Shown here: piece by piece, positions 15,650 to 24,008 of the stretch | Position numbering within the stretch: position 1 is the first letter of the stretch | How the letters are laid out: each line of letters opens with the position of its first letter | Source of the DNA: Paenibacillus apiarius | GTDB lineage: Bacteria > Bacillota > Bacilli > Paenibacillales > Paenibacillaceae | Direction: 5' to 3' | Assembly (NCBI RefSeq): GCF_017052585.1 | Contig: NZ_JAFFHZ010000001.1 | Span: 4,216,001 to 4,280,000, forward strand | DNA length: 64,000 bases | Notes under the pieces: model-generated | What the model saw: the letters and a program-made list of their open reading frames with translations, nothing else | What the model was told of the DNA's origin: nothing | The model's database searches: none | Position numbers and translations under genes: made by a program

Positions 15650-16318
15650 ATGAATGCAAGCCAGGATGAACATAGCGATGTAAAGCAAGAAGGCACGGCG
15701 GCACTGCCGCCGCTTCCGGAATACCGGTGCAGGCACATTAGCGGAGACGCTCCCGATTGGGCCGGGATTGCAGCGATAGAGCTCGCGGATGTGGCGGCCG
15801 GAACGAGACCGCGAATGCGCACCGCCGCCCGCTCGTGCTGGTCGGACACGACACTGTATATCCGCTTCGAATGCGAGGATGATTGCGTGGTTAGCCCGTA
15901 TACGAAACGCGACGATCCGCTCTATGAAGCGGATGTGGTGGAATGCTTCATCGACACGGCCGGAATGGGCCGGGCTTATTACGAATTCAATCTCAGCCCG
16001 CATAACGTCGTATTCGATTCATACATAACGAACAATCCGGGCGAGCCGATAGCATTCCATCCCGAGTGGGATGCACAACAGTTGGTCACATCCGTTGTTT
16101 ATGCATCACAGCCTAAGCGCCAGGTCATTTACGAGTATGCCATCGCATTTTCTGATCTGCAGGCTACGCCGAATACGGAGACAGAATGGCGTATTAACTT
16201 GTTCCGCATCGACGAGGATGAGCTGGGAACGCGTGAATATACCGCTTGGTCCCCGACCGGCGCGGTCAACTTTCACGTTCCGGAACGGTTCGGCACATTT
16301 CGGTTTACGAAGGAGTAG
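15650..16318 (+). CDS. Carbohydrate-binding family 9-like protein
   Basis: The 222-residue protein resembles the CBM9-like domain found in bacterial sugar-binding and glycosidase-associated proteins. Supporting motifs are AARSCWSDTTLYIRFECED, ADVVECFIDTAG, YYEFNLSPHNVVFDSYITN and EYAIAFSDL. There is no signal peptide, so it is probably cytoplasmic and binds or acts on a sugar by an unknown mechanism. The start at 15650 follows GAGGGGAG; an upstream in-frame TTG at 15623 is less likely. It has its own promoter and terminator. A glycosidase-like pseudogene lies opposite, 690 bases away. Confidence 0.8.
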   Translation: MNASQDEHSDVKQEGTAALPPLPEYRCRHISGDAPDWAGIAAIELADVAAGTRPRMRTAARSCWSDTTLYIRFECEDDCVVSPYTKRDDPLYEADVVECFIDTAGMGRAYYEFNLSPHNVVFDSYITNNPGEPIAFHPEWDAQQLVTSVVYASQPKRQVIYEYAIAFSDLQATPNTETEWRINLFRIDEDELGTREYTAWSPTGAVNFHVPERFGTFRFTKE

Positions 16319-16325
16319 GAACGGA

Positions 16326-16373
16326 GTGTCTCGTCCTCTCGCTCATGTCAGCGGGAACGAGGCACTTCTTTTT
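16326..16373 (+). terminator. Intrinsic terminator after the CBM9-like gene
   Basis: GTGTCTCGTCCTCTCGCT pairs with AGCGGGAACGAGGCAC, with small bulges, and TTCTTTTT follows. Confidence 0.75.
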
Positions 16374-16645
16374 GATCAGGGATGCTTATGCTAATGTGAC
16401 TTCATTCGAGTGCGGTGAGCGCTAACAGGCACTTCCCTCACTCTTCCTATCGTTCAGGAAGGGATGGGGAGGCTGTCTTTGGCGTATATGTCTCATGTCA
16501 ATTGATTCTCAGACGATGCAACATGACCGTTAAATCACGCGGCCTAGCGCTAATCCGTTCGATCTATCGACCTTTTGAGAGACGTGCAACCTGTTGGGGG
16601 AAATGGCTTTTCGACTGAGGTGGGGAAGACAGGAGTGAAGCTCAC
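16374..16645. other. Non-coding stretch
   Basis: Only short frames occur and none has a convincing start or family resemblance. I see no feature here. Confidence 0.4.
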
Positions 16646-16828
16646 GAACTGTAAATGTGCATTTGTATTCGCGAATTAACGCCCTTTTCGGCATTTGAAC
16701 TGCAAATATGCAGTTTAAATCGTGGGTGTTCCCATTATTTATGCGATTATGCAAAAATGAACTGCACGATTGCAGTTTAGTGTCATGAAAGACGTAAAAA
16801 GGGAACTCTCAAATGTAGAATTGCAGTT
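16646..16828. repeat. Cluster of short palindromic repeats (GAACTGCA-N4-TGCAGTTT type)
   Basis: Two clear copies, 16697-16716 (GAACTGCAAATATGCAGTTT) and 16759-16778 (GAACTGCACGATTGCAGTTT), are each near-perfect palindromes. A diverged copy at 16646-16665 (GAACTGTAAATGTGCATTTG) and a half copy ending at 16828 (GAATTGCAGTT) flank them. Unit ends are 50-62 bases apart. No gene lies inside. They look like an interspersed intergenic repeat family or multimerised protein-binding sites. Confidence 0.75.
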
Positions 16829-17004
16829 GGAGAAGCGCCCTCTCCCTCTTACATCAACTGCTCGACCACGCCGCAGAGCGGATCGGTGATGCCGGAATCG
16901 TTGTTACTGATCGAAGGGGAGAGTGACACAAAGAGGCCAAAACAGAACATGACAACACCCCGAGTCATTCCTTGAGGTGTTGTCACATGAAGCGTTAACG
17001 AGTT
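16829..17004. other. Intergenic region after the repeats
   Basis: A short inverted repeat near 16941-16985 (ATGACAACACC against GGTGTTGTCACAT) could form a hairpin just after the 3' end of the minus-strand glycosidase-like gene. It lacks an obvious T-run. Nothing else is seen. Confidence 0.4.
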
Positions 17005-19255
17005 CTAGCCCATTTCCATCGTCAAACGAACACCGCCTGCAGGGTGCAAGAACGATACGGCAAAGGTGGAGGATGCAGCCTCCCACTCCCACTCGTGTGG
17101 ATACGGCTTCCCGTCCCGTTCGACCGTCACCCGGCCTGGAGCGGCTGCTGCAGCGAAGCGCAGCATGGCGCGCACCCCCTCTGGCCCGCGTATGGAATAA
17201 CGGCACATGCTGCACGCCCCTTCATTGCCGCTGCTGTCTACCGCAGGCAGTTCCGTCACCCGTCCCGCGGCCGCTACCAGCACAGGCCGATCGTTCATGG
17301 CCGCGTACGCATGATTGAGGTCGACCAGCAGCGCTTGATCCCCCGGCTGGATCACCACGTGAGCGCGTACGGCGAGTCGGCCGTCGAACAGGTCGACGAA
17401 CGGCCCCTCTAACCGGACGGGCTCGTTGCTGACGCTTTCGTCTAGTAGGGCGGCCGCCACGTAAGGCCCGCGATAGGCGATGAGCGCATGGCTGCGATCC
17501 CACCGCGCCTCTGCGCCGTGAACGGACTGCAGCGCCGCCAGCACTGCCTCGCGCAGCCGATCCGCCCCGGCTTCCGAGGCGGCGAATGCCGCCGGATGCT
17601 CATGCAGGCAGGCGAACGCTCCCTTGCCGACTTGCGTAATCCGGGCTTCATTATCAGGCGGCGCTTCCGATGATACGCCTAGCGTCTCGAACAAGTGATG
17701 CGCCGGATTGGCATACACCCGCGCGCCTTCGTTCCACCATTCGCGCACGCCATGATATGGATCGCTGCCGTCGCCGACATACAGCAATACGCCTCCAGCT
17801 TGTACCCATTGCGTCAGCGCATAATGGACATCCATATGCTCGGGCTTCATGAATTCATAGCTTAGTAGCAGGATGTCGTAAGAGGATAAATAATGCGGGA
17901 TGCGGCGGATATTGTCCAGCTGTACCGGACGAACAGGAGCGCCGTGCTTCAAGAGCGGCAGCGCAAGGCCGAAGAAGGCATCCCACGTAATATGCTCCAT
18001 CTCGGAAGCAAAGCGCTCATCCTCCTTAATATTGTGCCAGTCAAGCGCTAGATCGAGCCGTTGGTACATGCAGGAATCGGCGACGAGCACACCCATGCGC
18101 GGCTGGCTTGACTCCTCCAGCTGCGTACCGCCAGCTGCGTTGCCGCGCGTGTTGAGCAGTGGGCCGACAGGAGCGCTGACCGTGCCGCCAAGTGGCATAT
18201 GGTGCAGCGAATCGATGACGGTGAGCAGCGTCGTGCCGTAATCCTCCGGAAGGGGGACCTTCTTGCTGCGATCGGAGCCAAGATATTCTCCCATATATAT
18301 CCGGTGCGGCCAAGGCGTTACCTCATAATGATCAATATGTGGATGCAGCAGGGAAGCGACGACCGTTTTCTTGTAGTTCATCCGGTAATCGTCCCAGGTG
18401 ATCTTCGATCGGATCATGCAGCAGCCACATGCGCCGATCACTGCCGCGAACGAGCTCCTGCATAACGCCGTACTCCAAATAAGCGGTCTCAAAGGTGCGT
18501 TCCTTGCGCACGCCCGCGTACACATTCGGCACCCGTGACGTGCCGGTCCACACCTGCGCAATGTAACCGTCGATGCCGCTTACGTCCATCAGCTTCGATT
18601 CCGGGCTTACGATGCGCCATTGACAGTAATTGATCAGGCTGTGCGTCGGCACGAAGAAGCGGATTTGGCGTCCGTATGTATGCTTGGCGTAAGACTTCAA
18701 CGAGGAGCAAATGCGCTCAAGCGCCTTTTTGTACAGCTCCGCCTTGAGCTTCGACGCGCGGTACTGGGCATCGGGCGATTGATGCGGAGGCATCCACGGC
18801 TCGTTATAGAATAATTCCCACTCGCGTTGAAAGGCGGGGGAATAGCCAGCTTCCACCCAGAACTCGGGCTCTTCCATATAGAAGGCCTCTACACCGGCAT
18901 CGACGGCTTTCTTCAGACGGCCTGCCACGAAGTCGGAAAACGATACGGTCGGCACCATGTACGGCACATCATCGGTTTCATGAATAAGCCGGGTGCCGTT
19001 GGCTCTTGTCTGTGCCTCGTCCCAATGCGGCTTGCCGTCGATTTGACCGGTCAAATAGGGCTGATATTCCCCCCATGCCGTGCCGGTCATCAAGCCGACG
19101 CGGTACCCTTCGTCCGTCCAGCTTCGAATTCGTTCCTCCATCGTGTCGTCAATACCGTATACAAGCGCCATATCTGTCTGCAGGTTGATCGCAGCTTCAT
19201 ATGGAGCTATTTCTTGAAAGACCGTCTTTTCGCCGGGCCGTTGACGTTGCAGCAT
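17005..19255 (-). pseudogene. Glycosidase-like protein broken by a frameshift
   Basis: Two minus-strand frames together make one protein of about 745 residues. The first part, starting at 19255 after GAAGGAAT, is a TIM-barrel-like domain with EAFYMEEPEFWVEAGY and FVPTHSLINYCQWR. It runs in frame to WLLHDPIED near 18405. The sequence then continues in another frame as TWDDYRMNYKKTVVASLL down to the stop at 17005. That part includes a glutamine-amidotransferase-like segment (YDILLLSYEFMKPEHMD, GGVLLYVGDGSD) as in GH42-type glycosidases, and a beta-rich C-terminus. Removing one base near 18405 restores the frame. This is either a real pseudogene or a sequencing error; the substrate is unknown. 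Confidence 0.75.
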
Positions 19256-19471
19256 GCCGCATTCCTTCTTTCCGTAATATTCTCAGTTGAATAAACCTGC
19301 GCTTGATTGCATTGTACACCAATTCAGCAGATGAAATCCTCCGCTCTAACCACTATACATCTTGTTGAAGATGAGGAACGAATGAACGCTTTCTTCCCGC
19401 ATGCATACACTAACCTATGCCCATGCATTTTGATGCTGATGGAGGCGAAAAATTCGAGAGGATGGATTACG

Positions 19472-19576
19472 ATGAAGCGGAGCAATGTGTCATTTGACTG
19501 TCTCGCCCTTGTGCTGTTTGTGCTGCTTGCCCTGTGCTGCCTGCTGTTGTTTCATATACAAAATGTTACATTTTAA
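19472..19576 (+). CDS. Possible small single-span membrane protein
   Basis: These 34 codons read MKRSNVSFDCLALVLF, then a strongly hydrophobic run (LLALCCLLLF) and a short polar tail. AGAGGATGG lies upstream. Small hydrophobic proteins of this kind are common near sporulation genes, and spoVAC starts 93 bases downstream. The frame is short enough to be chance. Confidence 0.3.
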   Translation: MKRSNVSFDCLALVLFVLLALCCLLLFHIQNVTF

Positions 19577-19668
19577 CGATTGCCATGCCTAGACATATTC
19601 CGAATCGAAAAGACAAATACTGTGATGGAATAGAAATAGAACCATAGTTTGACGCAGGAGGTGGGGGC

Positions 19669-20166
19669 ATGGCAGCATCTAGCAAATCCCAGTCCGCAAA
19701 ATGGAAGCTGGGGAATTGGACCCTGTCGGAGCAGGAGTACAAAAAAATCGCCAAACAGCGTGAGCCGTCCCGGTCCGTATTCAAAAATTGCATACGGGCT
19801 TTTTTGGTCGGCGGCACGATCTGTCTAATCGGACAAGCCTTACAACAGATGTACATGACGTTCTTCCATATGAGCGAGAAGCAGGCAACCAATCCGACCG
19901 TAGTGACATTGATTCTGATCTCTGTCATTCTGACATGCTTCGGAGTGTACGACAAAATTGCGCAGTGGGCCGGAGCGGGCTCGGCTGTTCCCGTTACCGG
20001 ATTTGCCAACTCGATGTGCTCGGCGGCCTTGGAGCATCGCGCAGAGGGGCTGGTGCTTGGCGTTGGGGGCAACATGTTCAAGCTCGCTGGTTCCGTTGTC
20101 GTGTTCGGGACGGTGGCTGCCTTTATTGTGGCGCTCGTCTATTATCTGTTCGGTCTTCAGCATTAA
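19669..20166 (+). CDS. spoVAC: SpoVAC, spore dipicolinic acid channel subunit
   Basis: SpoVAC is a membrane protein of the SpoVA complex that imports Ca-dipicolinate into the forespore and releases it on germination; in Bacillus it acts as a mechanosensitive channel. The 165-residue protein begins with a polar stretch, then has several membrane spans including CIRAFLVGGTICLIGQALQQ, TVVTLILISVILTCFGVYDK and GSVVVFGTVAAFIVALVYYL. It carries the family motif PVTGFANSMCSAALEHRAEG. The ATG at 19669 follows CAGGAGG. It leads an operon with spoVAD and spoVAE. Confidence 0.95.
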   Translation: MAASSKSQSAKWKLGNWTLSEQEYKKIAKQREPSRSVFKNCIRAFLVGGTICLIGQALQQMYMTFFHMSEKQATNPTVVTLILISVILTCFGVYDKIAQWAGAGSAVPVTGFANSMCSAALEHRAEGLVLGVGGNMFKLAGSVVVFGTVAAFIVALVYYLFGLQH

Positions 20167-20210
20167 GGCGAGGACGGACATTCCGACAAGAGGAAGGAGG
20201 AGGCATTCCG

Positions 20211-21218
20211 ATGCAAGTAGGTCGCACATGGCAGTTTGCGAACCGACCTGTCATTATCGGCACCGCAACCGTCGTCGGGCCGGATGAGGGAGAGGGGCCT
20301 CTCGCAGCCGATTTTGATTTCATTCACGATGATTTGGATATGCAGGAGAAAAGCTGGGAGAAGGCCGAGCGCAAGCTATTGGAACAGGCCACCCAGTTAG
20401 CCGTTGTGAACGCCAATATTACGCAGGATCAATTGAACTTTTTTGTCGGCGGCGACTTGATGAATCAGATTATAAGCAATTCATTTGCCGCCCGGACGCT
20501 CGGTGTCCCTTATATCGGCGTCTTCGGCGCGTGTTCCACTTCGATGGAGACGCTCGCGATAGCCTCGCTGCTCGTTGACTCCGGCAATGCGAACTATGCG
20601 ATGGCGGGGACGTGCAGCCATAACTGCACAGCCGAGAAGCAGTTCCGCTATCCGACGGAATATGGCTCCCAAAAACCGCCGACCGCCCAATATACAGTAA
20701 CAGGATCAGGAGCGGCGGTAGTGGCCAAAAAAGGAGTGGGTCCGCGAGTGACTGCAGCGACAATCGGGAAGATTGTCGATCTTGGCATAACGGATCCCTT
20801 TAATATGGGAGCGGCGATGGCGCCTGCGGCAGTAGATACCATATTGACGCATCTGAAAGACTTGAACCGCTCTCCTCAGGACTACGATCTCATCGCGACG
20901 GGCGACTTGGCCAGCGTCGGGCATCCGATTGCAAGGGACTTATTCAAAAAGCACGGCGTGCCGATGGATGAAGCCAATTTTCAAGATTGCGGACTCATGA
21001 TGTTTGACGTAGAGAAACAATCCGTGCAAGCCGGCGGCAGCGGATGCGCCTGCTCCGCCGTGGTGACGTACGGACATATTTTGAAGCGCATGCAAAAAGG
21101 AGAACTGCGGCGCGTGCTTGTTGCAGCAACGGGGGCGCTGCTGTCTCCGTTGTCTTACCAACAAGGGGAGACCATTCCCTGCATTGCGCATGCCGTCACG
21201 ATTGAAATGGAAGGATGA
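20211..21218 (+). CDS. spoVAD: SpoVAD, dipicolinic acid-binding protein
   Basis: SpoVAD has a thiolase-like fold and binds dipicolinic acid for uptake by the SpoVA channel. The 335-residue protein carries family motifs GTATVVGPDEGEGPL, GVFGACSTSMETLAIA, AGTCSHNCTAEKQFRYPTEY and IATGDLASVGHPIARD. The length is normal. The ATG at 20211 follows a strong GGAGGAGG, 44 bases after spoVAC. Forespore expression under SigG is known for Bacillus; I could not identify the promoter with confidence. Confidence 0.96.
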   Translation: MQVGRTWQFANRPVIIGTATVVGPDEGEGPLAADFDFIHDDLDMQEKSWEKAERKLLEQATQLAVVNANITQDQLNFFVGGDLMNQIISNSFAARTLGVPYIGVFGACSTSMETLAIASLLVDSGNANYAMAGTCSHNCTAEKQFRYPTEYGSQKPPTAQYTVTGSGAAVVAKKGVGPRVTAATIGKIVDLGITDPFNMGAAMAPAAVDTILTHLKDLNRSPQDYDLIATGDLASVGHPIARDLFKKHGVPMDEANFQDCGLMMFDVEKQSVQAGGSGCACSAVVTYGHILKRMQKGELRRVLVAATGALLSPLSYQQGETIPCIAHAVTIEMEG

Positions 21219-21224
21219 TATGTA

Positions 21225-21578
21225 ATGATGACTTATTTATGGGCCTTCATTATCGGGGGACTCATTTGCGTAATTGGCCAGCTTATGTTTGATGTGGCAA
21301 AGCTGACTCCGGCGCATACGATGAGCATTCTCGTTGTGACAGGCGCGATAGTCGATGGCTTGGGTTGGTATGAGCCGCTTATCGACTTTGCCGGCGCAGG
21401 CGTTACCGTGCCGATTACCAGCTTCGGGAACTCGCTTGTCCACGGTGCGTTGACGGACCTGAAGTCAGATGGCTGGGTCGGAGCCGTGAGCGGAATTTTC
21501 AAGACAACGAGCGCAGGGATATCGGCAGCCATCGTCTTTTCCTTTCTGGCAGCCCTGGTCGTGCGTCCCAAAGGCTAG
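21225..21578 (+). CDS. spoVAE: SpoVAE (SpoVAEB), spore channel subunit
   Basis: The 117-residue membrane protein has the SpoVAC/AE signature GAGVTVPITSFGNSLVHGAL and about four hydrophobic segments (WAFIIGGLICVIGQLMF, TMSILVVTGAIVDGLG, AAIVFSFLAALVV). It forms part of the DPA channel with SpoVAC. The start is six bases after the spoVAD stop. The other spoVA genes of Bacillus are not adjacent here; a three-gene C-D-E core is common in Clostridia and some Paenibacillaceae. Confidence 0.94.
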   Translation: MMTYLWAFIIGGLICVIGQLMFDVAKLTPAHTMSILVVTGAIVDGLGWYEPLIDFAGAGVTVPITSFGNSLVHGALTDLKSDGWVGAVSGIFKTTSAGISAAIVFSFLAALVVRPKG

Positions 21579-21605
21579 TCCTTCTCCTTCAATACCCATA
21601 ATGAT

Positions 21606-21641
21606 AAGCTCCGAGCCACTGGCAGCGGGGCTTATTTTTTT
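21606..21641 (+). terminator. Intrinsic terminator of the spoVA operon
   Basis: AAGCTCCG (21606-21613) pairs with CGGGGCTT (21626-21632) and is followed by ATTTTTTT. Confidence 0.8.
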
Positions 21642-21795
21642 GCCAAAGCTTCCAAATCTATTCGGATGATCCGTACATGTACCTTATTCCTCGAATGGTG
21701 TAAAATGAAAAAATGTAAGCGAAACGCATCTGATTAAGCTCATCAGACGTGTTGTGAATCCGCCAAATTTTTATATGGAAGGGGAGGTCGTTGCC

Positions 21796-22752
21796 ATGCC
21801 AACCTATCATTCGCTGCATTCCGTCATGAAGCAGATGCAATCGACATTGGAACGATGTATTTTGGGAAAGGCATTTGAAATTGAATTGCTGTTAACCGCC
21901 TTGCTGGCCGGCGGCCACGTCCTTATTGAAGATGTGCCGGGCACAGGCAAGACTCAACTTGTGAAGTCACTCGCCCGTACGATGAATGGACAATTCCGCC
22001 GGGTTCAATGCAACCCGGACATACTGCCTACCGATATTACCGGAGTTTTTATTTTTCATCCGAAAGAGCAGGAGTTCGTGTATCGGCCGGGTCCGGTGAT
22101 GACGAACGTGCTGCTCGTCGACGAGATTAACCGGGCGACGACGAAGACGCAGTCGGCGCTGCTTGAAGCGATGGAGGAGCACCACATCACAGTAGACGGC
22201 GAGACGTTCGACTTGCCTTCGCCGTTTGTGCTCTTCGCGACGCAGAATCCGATTGAATTCGAAGGAACCTTCATGCTGCCGGAAGCGCAGCTTGATCGCT
22301 TCATGTTCAAGGTCCATCTCGGGTATCCGGACGAAACGACCGAACGGACGATGCTGGCCCGTCACATGGAAGGGCTGCCTTCGGAGAGAGTAGAACCGGT
22401 GACGGACATAGCCGCGATCAAAGAAATGCAGGAAGCTGCTCGCTGCGTGCATATTGATGACGCTGTTGCAGCTTATATTATTGACATTGTGCGCGCGACT
22501 CGCGAGCACCCTCATATCGTCTTGGGCGCAAGCCCGCGCGCTTCGGTAGCTTTGATGCAAGCTGCCAAAGCCAGGGCCTGGATTCGCGAGCGAAGCTTCG
22601 TTACGCCGGATGATGTGAAAATTTTGCTTCCTTATGCGCTGAACCACCGCCTTGTGCTCGGCATGGAAGCGAAGATGGACGGGATAAGCGGCAATCATAT
22701 TTTGCGGGAAGTGGTGCAGAACATACCGGTGCCGATTCGAATGGAGATATGA
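21796..22752 (+). CDS. MoxR-family AAA+ ATPase
   Basis: This 318-residue AAA+ ATPase has Walker A VPGTGKTQL, Walker B NVLLVDEINRA and the MoxR motif ATQNPIEFEGTFMLPEAQLD. MoxR proteins act as chaperones or activators of partner proteins, often with DUF58 proteins as here. The start at 21796 (MPTYHSLHSV) follows GGGGAGG with eight-base spacing; a GTG at 21754 in the same frame is less likely. Its stop overlaps the start of the DUF58 gene (ATGA), so the three genes to 26281 are translationally coupled. Confidence 0.93.
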   Translation: MPTYHSLHSVMKQMQSTLERCILGKAFEIELLLTALLAGGHVLIEDVPGTGKTQLVKSLARTMNGQFRRVQCNPDILPTDITGVFIFHPKEQEFVYRPGPVMTNVLLVDEINRATTKTQSALLEAMEEHHITVDGETFDLPSPFVLFATQNPIEFEGTFMLPEAQLDRFMFKVHLGYPDETTERTMLARHMEGLPSERVEPVTDIAAIKEMQEAARCVHIDDAVAAYIIDIVRATREHPHIVLGASPRASVALMQAAKARAWIRERSFVTPDDVKILLPYALNHRLVLGMEAKMDGISGNHILREVVQNIPVPIRMEI

Positions 22753-24008
22753 GCATGAATAACATGGAACTTATTCCACGCCAAGGTCGTTCGCGCAAGC
22801 GGCCGATTGTTATCGCGGTTGGAATCTATGTCTCGTGTCTGTTCTATTTTCTGTTTCAAGGCGGCAAGACCTCGTTCATGCTTCTGTCGATGGCGACGCT
22901 GCTTGCGGTCTACTGGTTGTCCGGACTGGCGGGAGGCATTCGCAGAGTACGCGGGGAACGAACGCTAGGAACCGGGATGAGCAAGTTCGTCCCTGCACGG
23001 TCCAGAATCAACGTATCCGTGCGGATTGCCGTTCCAGGCTGGTTTCCGCTGCCATATCTCATTGTGCGGGAACAATTGTGGCGCTTCGGAGAGCGTTATT
23101 ACGATGAAGAAACCGTCGTCAGCTTGGATGCGAAGCGTAGTGCCGTGTTGTCCTATCGCACGCCGTTTTTACAGCGGGGCTGGTATCGTTATGAGGCGAC
23201 TTCTTGCTGCTCGAGGGATTTATTCGGTGTGTTCGAGCATCACGGCAAGTTCGAAGCTCCCGCAACCTTCTATGTGATGCCGGCAACCGTGTCGATTCCG
23301 AGGTGGAATCAGGCGGAGCGGCAGGACGGTCAAGGCCATCTGGCGCAGAGCCGTCAAATGAGCAGAAGGGAATCCACACAATTAAACGGAGTGCGTGAAT
23401 ACGTCCATGGCGATCGGCTCTCGCGCATTCATTGGAATGCGACAGCAAAGACGGGGGTATTGAAGTCGAAGCAGTTCGATCGCGAATCCTCTTCGCCTAT
23501 TCTCATCGTGATGGATGTGAGAGCTGAAGTATATGAGGAGGCGCACACCTTTGAGACAGCCATAAGCGCGTCCGCTTCATTGGCTGATTATGCCAGAATG
23601 AATGAGCGGCCGGCTTACATCGCTGCTATTGGCAACGGCCTGAAATGGTGGGATGCAGATACAGTACGCACGCAGCCGCTAGCCTTCAAGCAATGGCTGT
23701 CAGCCGTACATCAGGAGCGGCCAGAGCAAGAAGAAGGCCGTCTTTACAAGCAGCTTATAGAGCGTGGCTTGCGCTTAAACGGTGCTGCGATTGCTTGGAT
23801 TAGCGGCCGCTTGACAGACGAGGACGCATCCGTTGCCAGCTCTTTGTCCAAGGCAGGGGGATATGGCACTTACGTCCAGGTTCAGGGCGGCGGAGACGCA
23901 CCGGCAGACAATGCCCGGATTCGAATGCTTGGCAAGCATCGATTTCAATATATTCCGCTTGGCCAGCTCCAACAGTTGCCTCAGCTGCTGGGAGGTGAAG
24001 CGCGTTGA
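22749..24008 (+). CDS. DUF58 protein (VWA-like), membrane-anchored
   Basis: The 419-residue protein starts with a two-helix membrane hairpin (IVIAVGIYVSCLFYFLFQ and SFMLLSMATLLAVYWLSG). It then carries a DUF58 domain with the diagnostic VREYVHGDRLSRIHWNATA and the strand PILIVMDVRAE of a VWA-like fold. The partner MoxR ATPase upstream and the transglutaminase protein downstream form the classic trio, thought to act on the cell envelope. It overlaps both neighbours by four bases. An ATG at 22755 is an equally possible start. Confidence 0.92.
   Translation: MSMNNMELIPRQGRSRKRPIVIAVGIYVSCLFYFLFQGGKTSFMLLSMATLLAVYWLSGLAGGIRRVRGERTLGTGMSKFVPARSRINVSVRIAVPGWFPLPYLIVREQLWRFGERYYDEETVVSLDAKRSAVLSYRTPFLQRGWYRYEATSCCSRDLFGVFEHHGKFEAPATFYVMPATVSIPRWNQAERQDGQGHLAQSRQMSRRESTQLNGVREYVHGDRLSRIHWNATAKTGVLKSKQFDRESSSPILIVMDVRAEVYEEAHTFETAISASASLADYARMNERPAYIAAIGNGLKWWDADTVRTQPLAFKQWLSAVHQERPEQEEGRLYKQLIERGLRLNGAAIAWISGRLTDEDASVASSLSKAGGYGTYVQVQGGGDAPADNARIRMLGKHRFQYIPLGQLQQLPQLLGGEAR

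Noticed and set aside
19577..19668. A SigG promoter upstream of spoVAC
   Set aside because: Expected from biology, but I could not align convincing -35 and -10 boxes.
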